DNA of 64,000 nucleotides from Enterobacter vonholyi (GCF_008364555.1 NZ_VTUC01000038.1:62001-126000); one strand, 5' to 3'. Shown: positions 29,373 through 40,794, numbered from the stretch's first letter. A program made the numbers and translations. Notes: generated by a model from the letters alone, not told the origin.

Positions 29373-30743
29373 ATGGAAGCTCAACAGCACGGCGATCAGC
29401 TAAAGCGCGGGCTTAAAAACCGCCATATTCAGCTCATCGCACTGGGCGGTGCGATTGGTACCGGCCTGTTTCTGGGCAGCGCATCCGTTATCCAGTCTGC
29501 CGGTCCCGGCATTATTTTGGGTTACGCGATTGCGGGTTTCATTGCTTTTCTGATCATGCGCCAGCTGGGCGAAATGGTAGTGGAAGAGCCGGTCGCGGGC
29601 TCGTTCAGCCACTTTGCCTATAAATACTGGGGCAGCTTTGCCGGTTTCGCCTCGGGCTGGAACTACTGGGTGCTGTACGTTCTGGTTGCCATGGCCGAAC
29701 TGACCGCCGTCGGGAAATACATTCAGTTCTGGTATCCCGAAATCCCAACCTGGGCTTCTGCTGCGGCCTTCTTCGTCATTATCAACGCCATTAACCTGAC
29801 CAACGTTAAAGTGTTCGGGGAGATGGAGTTCTGGTTTGCCATCATCAAGGTCATTGCCGTGGTGGCGATGATTATCTTTGGCGGCTGGCTGCTGTTCAGC
29901 GGCAACGGCGGCCCGCAGGCCACCGTGCGCAACCTCTGGGAACAGGGCGGATTCCTGCCTCACGGTATGACCGGCCTGGTGATGATGATGGCCATCATTA
30001 TGTTCTCCTTCGGCGGCCTGGAACTGGTGGGCATAACCGCCGCTGAAGCCGACAACCCGGAGCAGAGCATCCCGAAAGCCACTAACCAGGTTATCTACCG
30101 CATTCTGATCTTCTATGTGGGCTCATTGGCCGTGCTGCTCTCCCTGCTGCCGTGGACGCGCGTCACCGCCGACACTAGCCCGTTTGTGCTGATCTTCCAC
30201 GAGCTGGGCGACACCTTTGTCGCCAACGCCCTGAACATCGTTGTACTCACCGCCGCGCTCTCCGTATACAACAGCTGCGTATACTGCAACAGCCGCATGC
30301 TGTTCGGCCTGGCCCAGCAGGGTAACGCGCCAAAAGCGCTGCTCAACGTCGATAAGCGCGGCGTGCCGGTAAACACGATTCTTGTTTCGGCGGTCGTAAC
30401 CGCGCTGTGCGTGCTCATTAACTACATGGCACCGGAATCGGCGTTTGGCCTGCTGATGGCGCTGGTGGTCTCTGCCCTGGTCATCAACTGGGCGATGATC
30501 AGCCTGGCGCACATGAAGTTCCGCCGCGCAAAACAGCAGCAGGGCGTCACCACGCGCTTCCCTGCCCTGCTCTATCCGCTGGGTAACTGGATCTGCCTGC
30601 TGTTTATGGCAGCCGTGCTGGTGATTATGCTGATCACCCCGGGTATGGCGATTTCCGTCTACCTGATCCCGGTCTGGATTGCGATCCTTGGCGTGGGCTA
30701 TCTCTTCAGTCAGAAAAGCCGTAATGCCATGAAGGCACACTAA
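29373..30743 (+). CDS. aroP: Aromatic amino acid permease
   Basis: Proton-coupled uptake of phenylalanine, tyrosine and tryptophan across the inner membrane. The 456-residue protein has 12 predicted membrane segments and the amino-acid permease signature near the N terminus (RHIQLIALGGAIGTGLFLGS). Transcribed divergently from pdhR, as in E. coli. A GC-rich hairpin follows the stop, after which the arabinan module begins; in E. coli ampE comes next instead. Confidence 0.95.
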   Translation: MEAQQHGDQLKRGLKNRHIQLIALGGAIGTGLFLGSASVIQSAGPGIILGYAIAGFIAFLIMRQLGEMVVEEPVAGSFSHFAYKYWGSFAGFASGWNYWVLYVLVAMAELTAVGKYIQFWYPEIPTWASAAAFFVIINAINLTNVKVFGEMEFWFAIIKVIAVVAMIIFGGWLLFSGNGGPQATVRNLWEQGGFLPHGMTGLVMMMAIIMFSFGGLELVGITAAEADNPEQSIPKATNQVIYRILIFYVGSLAVLLSLLPWTRVTADTSPFVLIFHELGDTFVANALNIVVLTAALSVYNSCVYCNSRMLFGLAQQGNAPKALLNVDKRGVPVNTILVSAVVTALCVLINYMAPESAFGLLMALVVSALVINWAMISLAHMKFRRAKQQQGVTTRFPALLYPLGNWICLLFMAAVLVIMLITPGMAISVYLIPVWIAILGVGYLFSQKSRNAMKAH

Positions 30744-30752
30744 GCCTCTCTT

Positions 30753-30780
30753 CGCGGCACCTGCTTTTGCGGGTGCCGCG
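30753..30780 (+). terminator. Hairpin after aroP
   Basis: A 9-bp stem (CGCGGCACC/GGTGCCGCG) with a 9-nt loop follows the aroP stop. The tail is only CGTTGTT, so termination may be partial. Confidence 0.5.
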
Positions 30781-30811
30781 CGTTGTTACCTCCTTCACAC
30801 TTTCACGTCCA

Positions 30812-30828
30812 CAGCGCATTTATCCATA
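30812..30828 (+). promoter_or_regulatory. AraC I1-like half-site before the GPH symporter gene
   Basis: CAGCGCATTTATCCATA agrees at 13 of 17 positions with the araBAD I1 half-site (TAGCATTTTTATCCATA, from memory). The 3' part ATCCATA is identical. A weak -10 candidate (AATAAT, 30871-30876) lies at about the right distance for an AraC-activated promoter. No clear second half-site was found, so this is a hypothesis that fits an arabinose-linked operon. Confidence 0.4.
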
Positions 30829-30907
30829 TCACCGCCCTGATACTGCAACGCATATATTCCTTTGCCAGCAAATAATTCTCTCCATACCGTAAACCGGAGA
30901 GCTGTCG

Positions 30908-32305
30908 ATGGATAACAACAAACTGTCAGTAAAAGAAAAGATCGGCTATGGGATGGGCGACGCGGGATGCAACATCATCTTCGGCGCCATCATGCTGTTT
31001 GTTAACTATTTTTATACGGATATTTTTGGCCTCGCCCCTGCGCTGGTCGGCGTGCTGCTGCTTTCCGTGCGCGTGATTGACGCCGTAACGGACCCGATCA
31101 TGGGCGCGATTGCTGACCGTACCCGCAGCAAATATGGCCGGTTTCGTCCATGGCTGCTGTGGATCGCCTTCCCCTACGCGCTGTTCAGCATCCTGATGTT
31201 CACCACGCCTGAGTGGAGCTATAACAGCAAAGTTATCTATGCGTTTGTCACCTATTTCCTGCTGTCGCTTACCTACACCGCCATCAACATCCCCTATTGC
31301 TCGCTGGGCGGGGTGATCACCAACGATCCAAAAGAACGTGTGGCCTGCCAGTCCTATCGCTTCGTGCTGGTCGGCATCGCCACGCTGCTGCTCTCATTAA
31401 CGCTGCTGCCGATGGCCGACTGGTTTGGCGGGGACAACAAAGCCAAAGGCTACCAGATGGCGATGACCGTTCTGGCGCTGATTGGCACATGCATGTTCCT
31501 GTTCTGCTTCGCCACCGTGCGCGAGCGCGTGCGTCCGGCGGTGCAGACCAATGACCAGCTGAAAAATGACCTGAAAGACGTGTGGAAGAATGACCAGTGG
31601 GTGCGCATTCTGCTGCTGACGCTCTGCAACGTCTGCCCGGGCTTTATCCGCATGGCGGCCACCATGTATTACGTTACCTGGGTGATGGGTCAGAGCACTC
31701 ATTTCGCCACGCTGTTTATCAGCCTGGGCGTCGTCGGCATGATGCTCGGCAGCGTGCTGGCAAAAGTGCTGACCGACCGCTGGTGCAAACTAAAGGTCTT
31801 CTTCTGGACCAATATCGTGCTGGCGATTTTCTCCTGCGCCTTTTATTTCTTCGACCCGAAAGCCACCGTCACCATCGTGGTGCTCTACTTCCTGCTGAAC
31901 ATCCTGCACCAGATCCCGTCTCCGCTGCACTGGTCGCTGATGGCCGACGTGGACGACTACGGTGAGTGGAAAACCGGGAAACGCATTACCGGGATCAGCT
32001 TCTCCGGCAACATCTTCTTCCTGAAGCTGGGGCTGGCGATTGCCGGGGCGATGGTCGGCTTCCTGCTCTCCTGGTACGGTTATGATGCGGGAGCAAAAGC
32101 GCAGAGCGCGGACGCCATTAACGGGATCGTGCTGCTCTTTACCGTCATTCCCGGCATTGGATACTTAATTACCGCTGGCGTGGTACGACTGCTGAAGGTG
32201 GATCGTGAAACCATGAAGCAGATCCAGTCCGATCTGGAAAAACGCCGCAACAACTATCAAGAGCTGAACGATTATCAGGAACTGAAAGCTGCTGAGACTA
32301 AATAA
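30908..32305 (+). CDS. GPH-family sugar:cation symporter (probable arabino-oligosaccharide or pentoside uptake)
   Basis: A 465-residue, 12-segment transporter of the glycoside-pentoside-hexuronide family: KIGYGMGDAGCNIIFG at the N terminus, the DAVTDPIMGAIADRT motif in loop 2-3 and LMADVDDYGEWKTGKR in the 10-11 region, like XynP, YagG and MelB. These import sugars with H+ or Na+. It starts at ATG 30908 after CGGAGAG. The GH43 gene lies 10 nt downstream, so the substrate is probably a short arabinan or another arabinoside. Not present at this locus in E. coli, so acquired or differentially lost. Confidence 0.85.
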   Translation: MDNNKLSVKEKIGYGMGDAGCNIIFGAIMLFVNYFYTDIFGLAPALVGVLLLSVRVIDAVTDPIMGAIADRTRSKYGRFRPWLLWIAFPYALFSILMFTTPEWSYNSKVIYAFVTYFLLSLTYTAINIPYCSLGGVITNDPKERVACQSYRFVLVGIATLLLSLTLLPMADWFGGDNKAKGYQMAMTVLALIGTCMFLFCFATVRERVRPAVQTNDQLKNDLKDVWKNDQWVRILLLTLCNVCPGFIRMAATMYYVTWVMGQSTHFATLFISLGVVGMMLGSVLAKVLTDRWCKLKVFFWTNIVLAIFSCAFYFFDPKATVTIVVLYFLLNILHQIPSPLHWSLMADVDDYGEWKTGKRITGISFSGNIFFLKLGLAIAGAMVGFLLSWYGYDAGAKAQSADAINGIVLLFTVIPGIGYLITAGVVRLLKVDRETMKQIQSDLEKRRNNYQELNDYQELKAAETK

Positions 32306-32315
32306 GGAAAGCCGA

Positions 32316-33266
32316 ATGCAAACCTGGCCAAACCCGTTTATCGAACAACGCGCCGATCCGTACATTTTACATCACGAGGGGCAGTACTATTTTATCGCCT
32401 CCGTGCCGGAGTACGACAGGCTGGCGATCCGCCGCGCAGCGTCGCTGGAAGGCTTACGTCATGCCGAAGAAGTGGTGGTCTGGCGTAAACCCGAGACCGG
32501 ACCAATGAGCCAGCTGATTTGGGCGCCGGAACTGCACCACATTGACGGGAAGTGGTACATCTATTTTGCTGCGGCGCACACCCAGGCGCTCGACGCGCTC
32601 GGGATGTTCCAGCACCGCATGTTTGCTATTGAATGTGCCGACAGCGATCCGCTTACCGGCACGTGGGTGGAAAAAGGGCAGATCAAAACGCCTTTCGATA
32701 CCTTCGCCCTGGACGCCACCACCTTTTTGCATCAGGGGAAACGCTGGTATCTGTGGGCGCAAAAAGCGCCGGATATCACCGGGAACTCCAACCTTTATCT
32801 GTGTGAAATGGCGAACCCGTGGACGCTAAAAGGCGAGCCGGTGATGCTCAGCAAGCCGGAATACGACTGGGAGTGTCGCGGGTTTTGGGTCAACGAAGGC
32901 CCGGCGGTACTGGTTCACGGCGATAAGCTGTTTATCAGCTATTCCGCCAGCGCTACCGACGAGAACTACTGCATGGGGCTGCTGTGGATAGACCTGAACG
33001 CGGATCCGCAAAACCCACTGAACTGGCAAAAATCTCCGCATCCCGTATTCGTGACCAGCTACGAAAACCGCCAGTACGGCCCGGGCCATAACAGCTTTAC
33101 GCAAACGCCGGAAGGGGGCGATGTGCTGGTGTATCACGCGCGGAATTACACCGAAATTGAGGGCGATCCGCTGTACGATCCGAATCGCCATACCCGCCTG
33201 AAGCTTGTCCGCTGGAATGAAAACGGGATGCCTGATTTCGGCATCCCGTCCGCGGATACGCTTTAG
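32316..33266 (+). CDS. Glycoside hydrolase family 43 (probable exo-alpha-L-arabinofuranosidase)
   Basis: A 316-residue enzyme without a signal peptide, so it acts in the cytoplasm on imported oligosaccharides. GH43 five-bladed propeller features are present: base Asp14 (ADPYI), pKa-modulating Asp133 (FALDATTF) and general acid Glu194 (NEGPAVL), assigned from motif context. The IASVPEYDRLAIRRA segment resembles the arabinofuranosidase branch that releases single arabinoses from alpha-1,5-arabinan. Beta-xylosidase activity is the main alternative. ATG follows TAAGGAAA; operon with the symporter. Confidence 0.82.
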   Translation: MQTWPNPFIEQRADPYILHHEGQYYFIASVPEYDRLAIRRAASLEGLRHAEEVVVWRKPETGPMSQLIWAPELHHIDGKWYIYFAAAHTQALDALGMFQHRMFAIECADSDPLTGTWVEKGQIKTPFDTFALDATTFLHQGKRWYLWAQKAPDITGNSNLYLCEMANPWTLKGEPVMLSKPEYDWECRGFWVNEGPAVLVHGDKLFISYSASATDENYCMGLLWIDLNADPQNPLNWQKSPHPVFVTSYENRQYGPGHNSFTQTPEGGDVLVYHARNYTEIEGDPLYDPNRHTRLKLVRWNENGMPDFGIPSADTL

Positions 33267-33284
33267 ACTTTGCGGCGCGCTGGC

Positions 33285-34139
33285 TTACACCAGCGTGCCA
33301 TAGATAGTCAGCAGCGCCACGATAACCACCACCACAAACGACGTCTTCTTCGCCATGGAGACAGCGGCTTTCGGCGTTTCAATCTTGTCGGTATGCGGCT
33401 CACGTGCCAGCGAGAACTGCGCCAGACGCGTTAGCACCTGATACTGCGACGTATGGCGATCGGCAAGAGAAGCGAACCATGCGGGCAACGCTTTTTCACC
33501 GTGGCCAATTAACGCATAAACCACGCCCACCAGACGCACCGGGAGCCAGTCGAGCACGTGCAGGATGGCATCGATGCCGGACAGCAGGCGCTCATGCGGC
33601 GTCAGATAGCGGGCAAGCCAGGTCTGCCAGGCGCGCAGGAACGCATACCCCATCAGCAGTACCGGCCCCCACGGGCCGCCCACTACGAACCAGAACAGCG
33701 GCGCCAGGTAGTAACGGAAGTTAATCCACAGCAGCGCGTTTTGCAGCTCGCGCAGAAACTCGCGCTCGTCGCAGTCAGGCGGCACGCCGTGGATCATAGT
33801 CAGCTCGCTCGCCATGGCACTGCGCGCATGGGCATCGTCACGGGAAGCGGCTTTCAGGTAGGCGTGATAGTGCAAACGCACCTTGCCCGCACCAATGCAC
33901 AGCACGCCGAGCAGGATCCACACCACCAGCAGCGGCACGTTGAAAAACAGTCCGTACAGCGAGCGCAGGAGCAGGAACGTAATGACCATCATCCCTGCCA
34001 TCATCAGCAGCGTGCGCAACATGGAAAAATGCTTAATCCGGCGGAAAAACACCTCCAGCCGGTGATCCAGATGCCAGTGCTCACCGAGCTTGAACAGGCG
34101 TTCAGCGATGATGACCAGCAGCATGGTAAACAACGTCAT
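33285..34139 (-). CDS. ampE: Inner membrane protein AmpE
   Basis: A 284-residue membrane protein with about four hydrophobic segments (near 40-62, 66-86, 150-170 and the extreme C terminus). It is co-transcribed with ampD, 9 nt upstream. AmpE has been proposed to be a sensor or partner in beta-lactamase regulation, but its biochemical role is unsettled. Convergent with the GH43 gene. Confidence 0.93.
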   Translation of the reverse strand: MTLFTMLLVIIAERLFKLGEHWHLDHRLEVFFRRIKHFSMLRTLLMMAGMMVITFLLLRSLYGLFFNVPLLVVWILLGVLCIGAGKVRLHYHAYLKAASRDDAHARSAMASELTMIHGVPPDCDEREFLRELQNALLWINFRYYLAPLFWFVVGGPWGPVLLMGYAFLRAWQTWLARYLTPHERLLSGIDAILHVLDWLPVRLVGVVYALIGHGEKALPAWFASLADRHTSQYQVLTRLAQFSLAREPHTDKIETPKAAVSMAKKTSFVVVVIVALLTIYGTLV

Positions 34140-34148
34140 GGTATCTCC

Positions 34149-35681
<1,533 letters not shown>

Positions 35682-35689
35682 TGCATTGT

Positions 35690-35711
35690 CCCCTCTCCGC
35701 CCGGAGAGGGG
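35690..35711 (+). terminator. Hairpin after nadC, related to the GAGAGGG repeat
   Basis: CCCCTCTCC-GCC-CGGAGAGGGG begins 9 nt after the nadC stop. The stem sequence resembles the palindromes at 8678 and 16321 but lacks their GGTGAGGGCATCAG tail. It has no T-run. Confidence 0.45.
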
Positions 35712-35855
35712 AAATTCAGCCCCGCTCGCAGATTCACTGTTCTTCGCTGCAACGCTGCATAAATTCTCTGAAGACCCCTTCCCGTTCCCTTTTTTGCCTC
35801 TCGTTTCTGCTCTTTCCCACTGACAAAGTAGCGCCACTTTGCATAAGGAGCAGAT

Positions 35856-36293
35856 ATGGACAGACAAAAAGGATTCACACTCATTGAACTGATGGTGGTC
35901 ATTGGCATTATCGCGATTCTGAGCGCCATCGGCGTACCAGCCTATCAGAACTACCTGCGCAAAGCGGCGCTGACCGATATGCTGCAAACCTTCGTTCCTT
36001 ACCGCACTGCCATTGAGCTTTGCGCACTGGATCACGGAGGCGTGGAGAGCTGCGATGCCGGCAGTAACGGTATTCCTTCCCCCACCACGACACGCTACGT
36101 TTCAGGAATGAGCGTGGCAAAAGGGACCGTGACCTTAACAGGACAGGAGAGTCTTAACGGGCTGACGGTAACCATGACGCCACGGTGGAACGACGGCAAC
36201 GGTATGACGGGCTGGACGCGCGACTGTAAGATCGGTGCTGATAGCGCCCTGGAACAGGCCTGCGAAGACGTTTTCCGCTTCGACAACAACTGA
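35856..36293 (+). CDS. ppdD: Major type IV prepilin PpdD
   Basis: Pilin subunit of the enterobacterial type IV pilus. The 145-residue precursor has a short leader ending at Gly6, cut before Phe7 (MDRQKG|FTLIELMVVIG), with Glu at mature position 5 and the usual hydrophobic helix. Cysteines in ELCALD, ESCDAG, RDCKIG and EQACED probably form two disulfides. First gene of ppdD-hofB-hofC. The prepilin peptidase and secretin are encoded elsewhere. Strong ribosome site AAGGAG. Confidence 0.95.
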   Translation: MDRQKGFTLIELMVVIGIIAILSAIGVPAYQNYLRKAALTDMLQTFVPYRTAIELCALDHGGVESCDAGSNGIPSPTTTRYVSGMSVAKGTVTLTGQESLNGLTVTMTPRWNDGNGMTGWTRDCKIGADSALEQACEDVFRFDNN

Positions 36294-36303
36294 GGAGCGG
36301 ATA

Positions 36304-37686
36304 ATGAATACCGAGCAACTCGTGGCGCTTTGTCTGCGCCACCGCGCGCTGCTGCTCACCAGCGACAGTGACATGGTCAGCATTGCCGTCGTGGGAAGCC
36401 CCGCGGCTGAACTCATGGAGGCGCTGCGCTTCGCGACCCAGAAACGAATTGATATTGAGTGCTGGAGCGCTGAGCGCATGGAAAAACACCGGCAGCTAAC
36501 GTCCCAATCGCATCTGCCCGGCATTTCGCAAACATACTCAACAGTAGATGTCCTCAACCACACGCTGCTGCAGGCAATCAACCGGCGCGCCTCTGATATT
36601 CATATCGAACCGATGGAGCACGCGTGCCAGATTCGTTTACGTATCGACGGCGTACTTTGTCCTCAGCCTCCTCTTGCCGCTGAACTGGCAAGCCTGTTCA
36701 GCGCACGTTTAAAGGTGCTGGGTAACCTGGATATTGCAGAACGTCGTTTGCCCCAGGACGGTCAATTTACGATTGAGCTGGCAAACGAGCCGGTCTCATT
36801 TCGGATCGCGACGCTTCCCTGCAGCGGTGGTGAGAAAATTGTGCTGCGTCTCTTGCATCAGGTTCAGCAGGCCCTTGAGCCTGAAGCGCTTGGTATGAGT
36901 GCTGAACAACTGGCCCGTTTCAACGAGGTGCTCCACCAGCCGCAGGGGCTGATTCTGGTCACCGGCCCTACAGGCAGCGGCAAAACCGTGACCCTGTACA
37001 GCGCGCTGCAGGCGCGTAACACCCCTGACGTCAACATATGCAGCGTGGAGGATCCCATTGAGATCCCCCTTACGGGTTTAAACCAGACGCAGATTAATCC
37101 CCGGTCGGGTTTAACATTCCAGAGCGTGTTGAGGGCGCTGCTACGTCAGGATCCCGACATCATTATGGTCGGCGAAATCCGTGACGGTGAAACGGCAGCA
37201 ATTGCCATTAATGCCGCCCAGACCGGTCATCTGGTACTGTCAACGCTTCACACCAACTCGACGACAGAAACCCTGATTCGCCTTGAGCAGATGGGCGTCG
37301 CGCGCTGGATGATATCTTCCGCGCTGTCGATGGTGATTGCCCAGCGACTGGTCAGGCGCCTGTGCCCACATTGTCGTCGGGAAGCCAGCGAGCATGCTGA
37401 ATTACCGCGCGCCGTATGGCCCAGACCGCTTCCACGCTGGCAGCCCACCGGCTGCGAACGGTGTTATCACGGTTTTTATGGTCGCGTGGCCATTTTTGAA
37501 GTCCTGACGATCGACAATGCCCTGCGGCAGGCCATTGCCAGTGGAGCGGGAACAGAAGTGATAGAAGCGAGCGCCCGGCAGGCGGGAATGATTTCTCTTT
37601 ACGAGCACGGTTGCATGGCCGTTGAACAAGGGTTGACCACGGTCGAAGAACTGGTGCGCGTGCTGGGAATGCCGGATGGCGGCTAA
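36304..37686 (+). CDS. hofB: Type IV pilus assembly ATPase HofB (PilB/GspE family)
   Basis: A 460-residue hexameric ATPase expected to drive pilus extension with HofC. The N-terminal domain includes ASDIHIEP (96-103). Walker A is GPTGSGKT (221-228), the Walker B region is DPDIIMVGEIRD and the His box TGHLVLSTLHTN. A tetracysteine zinc site is CPHC plus CERC. The ATG at 36304 lies after GAGGAG; longer upstream frames overlap ppdD. It overlaps hofC by 11 nt. Confidence 0.93.
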   Translation: MNTEQLVALCLRHRALLLTSDSDMVSIAVVGSPAAELMEALRFATQKRIDIECWSAERMEKHRQLTSQSHLPGISQTYSTVDVLNHTLLQAINRRASDIHIEPMEHACQIRLRIDGVLCPQPPLAAELASLFSARLKVLGNLDIAERRLPQDGQFTIELANEPVSFRIATLPCSGGEKIVLRLLHQVQQALEPEALGMSAEQLARFNEVLHQPQGLILVTGPTGSGKTVTLYSALQARNTPDVNICSVEDPIEIPLTGLNQTQINPRSGLTFQSVLRALLRQDPDIIMVGEIRDGETAAIAINAAQTGHLVLSTLHTNSTTETLIRLEQMGVARWMISSALSMVIAQRLVRRLCPHCRREASEHAELPRAVWPRPLPRWQPTGCERCYHGFYGRVAIFEVLTIDNALRQAIASGAGTEVIEASARQAGMISLYEHGCMAVEQGLTTVEELVRVLGMPDGG

Positions 37687-38860
37687 TCAACTCTGGAGCT
37701 GGCGAGCGCTCACCAAAGAAGGAGAACCCCGAAGCGGGACACTCTGGGCCACAGACCGCAATGCCGCCTTCACCAGGCTAATGCGGAGCGATCTCCATCC
37801 TTTGACGCTGACCCGATGCACTCAGCGACACCGCTGGCGGCCACATCACTGCTACGAGATGTTTCGCCAGCTTGCAACGCTTTTGCAGGCCGGGCTGACG
37901 TTGTCCCACAGCCTGCAGATGCTGGCAGAGCAACATCCGTTAAAACCGTGGCAGGCACTGCTGCAAAGTATTGCCGATGAGCTCAGTGAGGGAGCCCCCT
38001 TTTCTGAGTCGCTAAAAAAGTGGCCAGCCGTTTTTAGCCCACTGCATGTCTCGATGGTGAAAACCGGTGAGCTCACAGGGAAACTGGAGGAGTGTTGTCG
38101 CCAGCTCGCGCAGCAGCAAAAAGCGCAGCAGGAGCTCAGAGCAAAGGTAAAAAAAGCCCTGCGCTATCCGGCGATTGTCCTGACGCTGGCCGTGCTCGTG
38201 GTGCTGGCGATGGTCATCCTGGTCTTGCCGGAGTTTGCCGCGATCTATAAAACGTTTAACGCTCCGCTTCCGCTGCTGACTCAGATGGTCATGGGGCTGG
38301 CCGCCTTTATCCAGTCCTATGCCCTCGCGTTGTTCGCCGCGTTATTAGCGCCCTTAGCCGCTGCCTGGGCTCTGCGGCAGAACCCTCGGTGGCAGCGCAT
38401 GCTGATGTATACGCCCGTGATGGGCGCGCTGGCAAAAGGACAAAAACTGGGGCACATCTTTACCGTGCTGTCACTCACGCAGCAGTCCGGAATCCCCTTT
38501 CTACAGGGCCTGGAGAGTGCAGAGGAGACCGTTGAAAGTCGGTACTGGCAGGGAATACTCCGTGGCGTTCGGGAGGACATTGAAAAAGGTCTCCCCGTCT
38601 GGTCATCCTTTAATAAAGTGGACATCTTTACCCCGCTGTGTATTCAGCTTTTACGAACCGGCGAAATGTCAGGTGCGCTGGATATCATGCTGGCAAACCT
38701 CGCCCGGCATCACACGGAACAGACCTTTCAACGAGCAGATAATCTGGCGGCACTTCTCGAGCCAGTGCTTCTGATTGTGACAGGGGTCATCATCGGCACG
38801 CTGGTGGTGGCAATGTACCTGCCAATTTTCCATCTGGGGGATGCGTTGAGTGCGGGATAG
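37676..38860 (+). CDS. hofC: Type IV pilus inner membrane platform protein HofC (PilC/GspF family)
   Basis: A 394-residue polytopic protein with two GspF repeats (about 60-180 and 265-385), each starting near LATLLQAGLTL and LTQQSGIPFLQGL, with three hydrophobic helices. It anchors the HofB ATPase and handles pilin in the membrane. The start overlaps the hofB end by 11 nt. Last gene of the pilin operon. Its N-terminal third differs from E. coli more than the rest. Confidence 0.92.
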   Translation: MAANQLWSWRALTKEGEPRSGTLWATDRNAAFTRLMRSDLHPLTLTRCTQRHRWRPHHCYEMFRQLATLLQAGLTLSHSLQMLAEQHPLKPWQALLQSIADELSEGAPFSESLKKWPAVFSPLHVSMVKTGELTGKLEECCRQLAQQQKAQQELRAKVKKALRYPAIVLTLAVLVVLAMVILVLPEFAAIYKTFNAPLPLLTQMVMGLAAFIQSYALALFAALLAPLAAAWALRQNPRWQRMLMYTPVMGALAKGQKLGHIFTVLSLTQQSGIPFLQGLESAEETVESRYWQGILRGVREDIEKGLPVWSSFNKVDIFTPLCIQLLRTGEMSGALDIMLANLARHHTEQTFQRADNLAALLEPVLLIVTGVIIGTLVVAMYLPIFHLGDALSAG

Positions 38861-38901
38861 TACAGTAGGGCTGGCGCACGGGCATGCGCCAGCGAAAGCC
38901 A

Positions 38902-39945
38902 TTACAGGCTATTGAATACGCGGTTTTCTTGTTCCTGAACGCGAATAAACGTCGTACGCTTTGTCAGCTCTTTCAGACGGGATGCCCCAACGTAGGTGCA
39001 GGCAGAGCGCAGGCCGCCGAGGATATCGCGTGCAGTGTTTTCAACCGGGCCGCGCAAAGGCAGCTTCACGGTTTTGCCTTCTGCCGCACGGTATTTTGCC
39101 ACGCCACCGACGTGACGGGTCATCGCAGACTCAGAGCTCATGCCGTAGAACAGCATGAATTTCTCGCCGTTCTCTTCAACTACGGTACCACCGCTCTCTT
39201 CGTGACCTGCCAGCATACCGCCGAGCATCACGAAGTCCGCGCCGCCGCCGAAAGCCTTTGCGACATCACCCGGCATGGTGCAACCGCCGTCGCTGATGAT
39301 CTGTCCGCCCAGCCCGTGCGCCGCATCGGCACATTCAATGACGGCGGAGAGCTGCGGATAACCGACGCCGGTTTTGACGCGTGTCGTGCATACAGAGCCC
39401 GGACCAATGCCCACTTTCACGATATCGGCACCGGAGAGGATCAGCTCTTCACACATTTCACCGGTCACCACGTTGCCCGCGATGATGGTTTTCGTCGGCC
39501 AGGCCTCACGCGCCTTGCTGACGAACTGCACGAAGTGCTCGGAGTAACCGTTCGCCACGTCAATACAAACGAAGTTGAGCGCCGGGTTAGCGTTCAGGAT
39601 CTGTTTGGTCTTCTCGAAATCCGCATCGGAGGTGCCGGTAGAAACCATCACATGCTTCACTACGTCAGCAGATGTGGACGCGACAAACGCATTCCACTCT
39701 TCAGGGCTGTAATGTTTGTGCACGGCGGTGAGAATATCAAACTGTGCCAGGGCGGTTGCCATCTCAAAGGTACCCACAGTATCCATATTGGCAGCAATGA
39801 TCGGCACGCCAGACCAGGTCTGACCGGAATGCTTAAAGGTGAATTGACGTTCGAGTTCAACGTCTGAGCGACTTTTCAGTGTAGAGCGTTTAGGGCGGAT
39901 AAGAACGTCTTTGAAACCTAACTTCAGATCTTCTTCGATACGCAT
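38902..39945 (-). CDS. guaC: GMP reductase
   Basis: NADPH-dependent conversion of GMP to IMP and ammonia, keeping the adenine/guanine pools balanced. The 347-residue protein is an IMPDH-fold barrel; the catalytic Cys186 lies in GPGSVCTTR and [14 protein letters not shown] is the phosphate-binding region. Convergent with hofC, with only 41 nt between. Divergent from coaE across 228 nt in which I recognise no clear operator. Confidence 0.96.
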   Translation of the reverse strand: MRIEEDLKLGFKDVLIRPKRSTLKSRSDVELERQFTFKHSGQTWSGVPIIAANMDTVGTFEMATALAQFDILTAVHKHYSPEEWNAFVASTSADVVKHVMVSTGTSDADFEKTKQILNANPALNFVCIDVANGYSEHFVQFVSKAREAWPTKTIIAGNVVTGEMCEELILSGADIVKVGIGPGSVCTTRVKTGVGYPQLSAVIECADAAHGLGGQIISDGGCTMPGDVAKAFGGGADFVMLGGMLAGHEESGGTVVEENGEKFMLFYGMSSESAMTRHVGGVAKYRAAEGKTVKLPLRGPVENTARDILGGLRSACTYVGASRLKELTKRTTFIRVQEQENRVFNSL

Positions 39946-40173
39946 GTGCGGATTCCTGGGGTTAGAGGCAAATATGTTAAAAGCACAACTCCAGTGACGC
40001 TATCATACGCACTAATACCTGCTCCGCAAGACTGCGAAATTCTCTTTTTTTACGCTACAATCCTATAAATTTACCTGGTCAAAAGCCGGTAAACAGGGCT
40101 AAACAGTTGCTGGCGCACCTGAGAGTTTTAATCCACTGATTTTAATAATGAATAATTCCCAGGATTTGATTTA

Positions 40174-40794
40174 ATGGGGTATATCGTCGCATTAACCGGC
40201 GGCATCGGTAGTGGCAAAAGTACCGTTGCGGACGCGTTTTCTCGTTTGGGTATCACGATTATTGATGCCGATATCATTGCCCGCCAGGTGGTAGAGCCCA
40301 ATACACCCGCGCTAAAGGCCATAGCAGAACATTTTGGTCAGGCAATCATCAATGCCGACGGCACACTGAATCGCCGTCAGCTTCGCGAATGGATTTTTTC
40401 TGATTCTGCGGAAAAAGCCTGGCTTAATGCCCTGCTCCACCCCATCATCCACCAGGAAACTCAGCGTCAGATAGCCGCAGCCCGCTCGCCCTATGTCCTG
40501 TGGGTGGTCCCGCTGCTGGTGGAAAATCAGCTGCATCAGAAAGCCGATCGGGTGCTGGTGATTGATGTTGAACCCGAAACGCAAATCCAGAGAACCATGA
40601 CGCGCGATCGCGTTTCGCGGGAGCATGCTGAACAAATTCTTGCCGCTCAGGCTACGCGCGCTCAGCGTCTTGCCGTGGCGGATGATGTTATTGATAATAA
40701 CGGCGCACCAGATGCCATTGCATCGGATGTTGCCCGTCTGCACGCGCAGTATCTGACGTTCGCCGCGCAGGCCGTTGCACAGGAAAAACCATAA
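40174..40794 (+). CDS. coaE: Dephospho-CoA kinase
   Basis: Phosphorylates the ribose 3'-hydroxyl of dephospho-CoA, the last step of CoA synthesis. The 206-residue protein starts [17 protein letters not shown] with the P-loop at 9-17. Its stop overlaps the zapD start by one base (TAATG), so the genes are coupled. Together with panBCD this puts two CoA-pathway groups in the window, though not adjacent. Confidence 0.96.
   Translation: MGYIVALTGGIGSGKSTVADAFSRLGITIIDADIIARQVVEPNTPALKAIAEHFGQAIINADGTLNRRQLREWIFSDSAEKAWLNALLHPIIHQETQRQIAAARSPYVLWVVPLLVENQLHQKADRVLVIDVEPETQIQRTMTRDRVSREHAEQILAAQATRAQRLAVADDVIDNNGAPDAIASDVARLHAQYLTFAAQAVAQEKP

Noticed and set aside
38030..38640. Suspicion that hofC is shortened or frameshifted because its N terminus differs from E. 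coli
   Set aside because: The frame is continuous from a start overlapping hofB to a C terminus matching the family (GTLVVAMYLPIFHLGDA), with the expected length.
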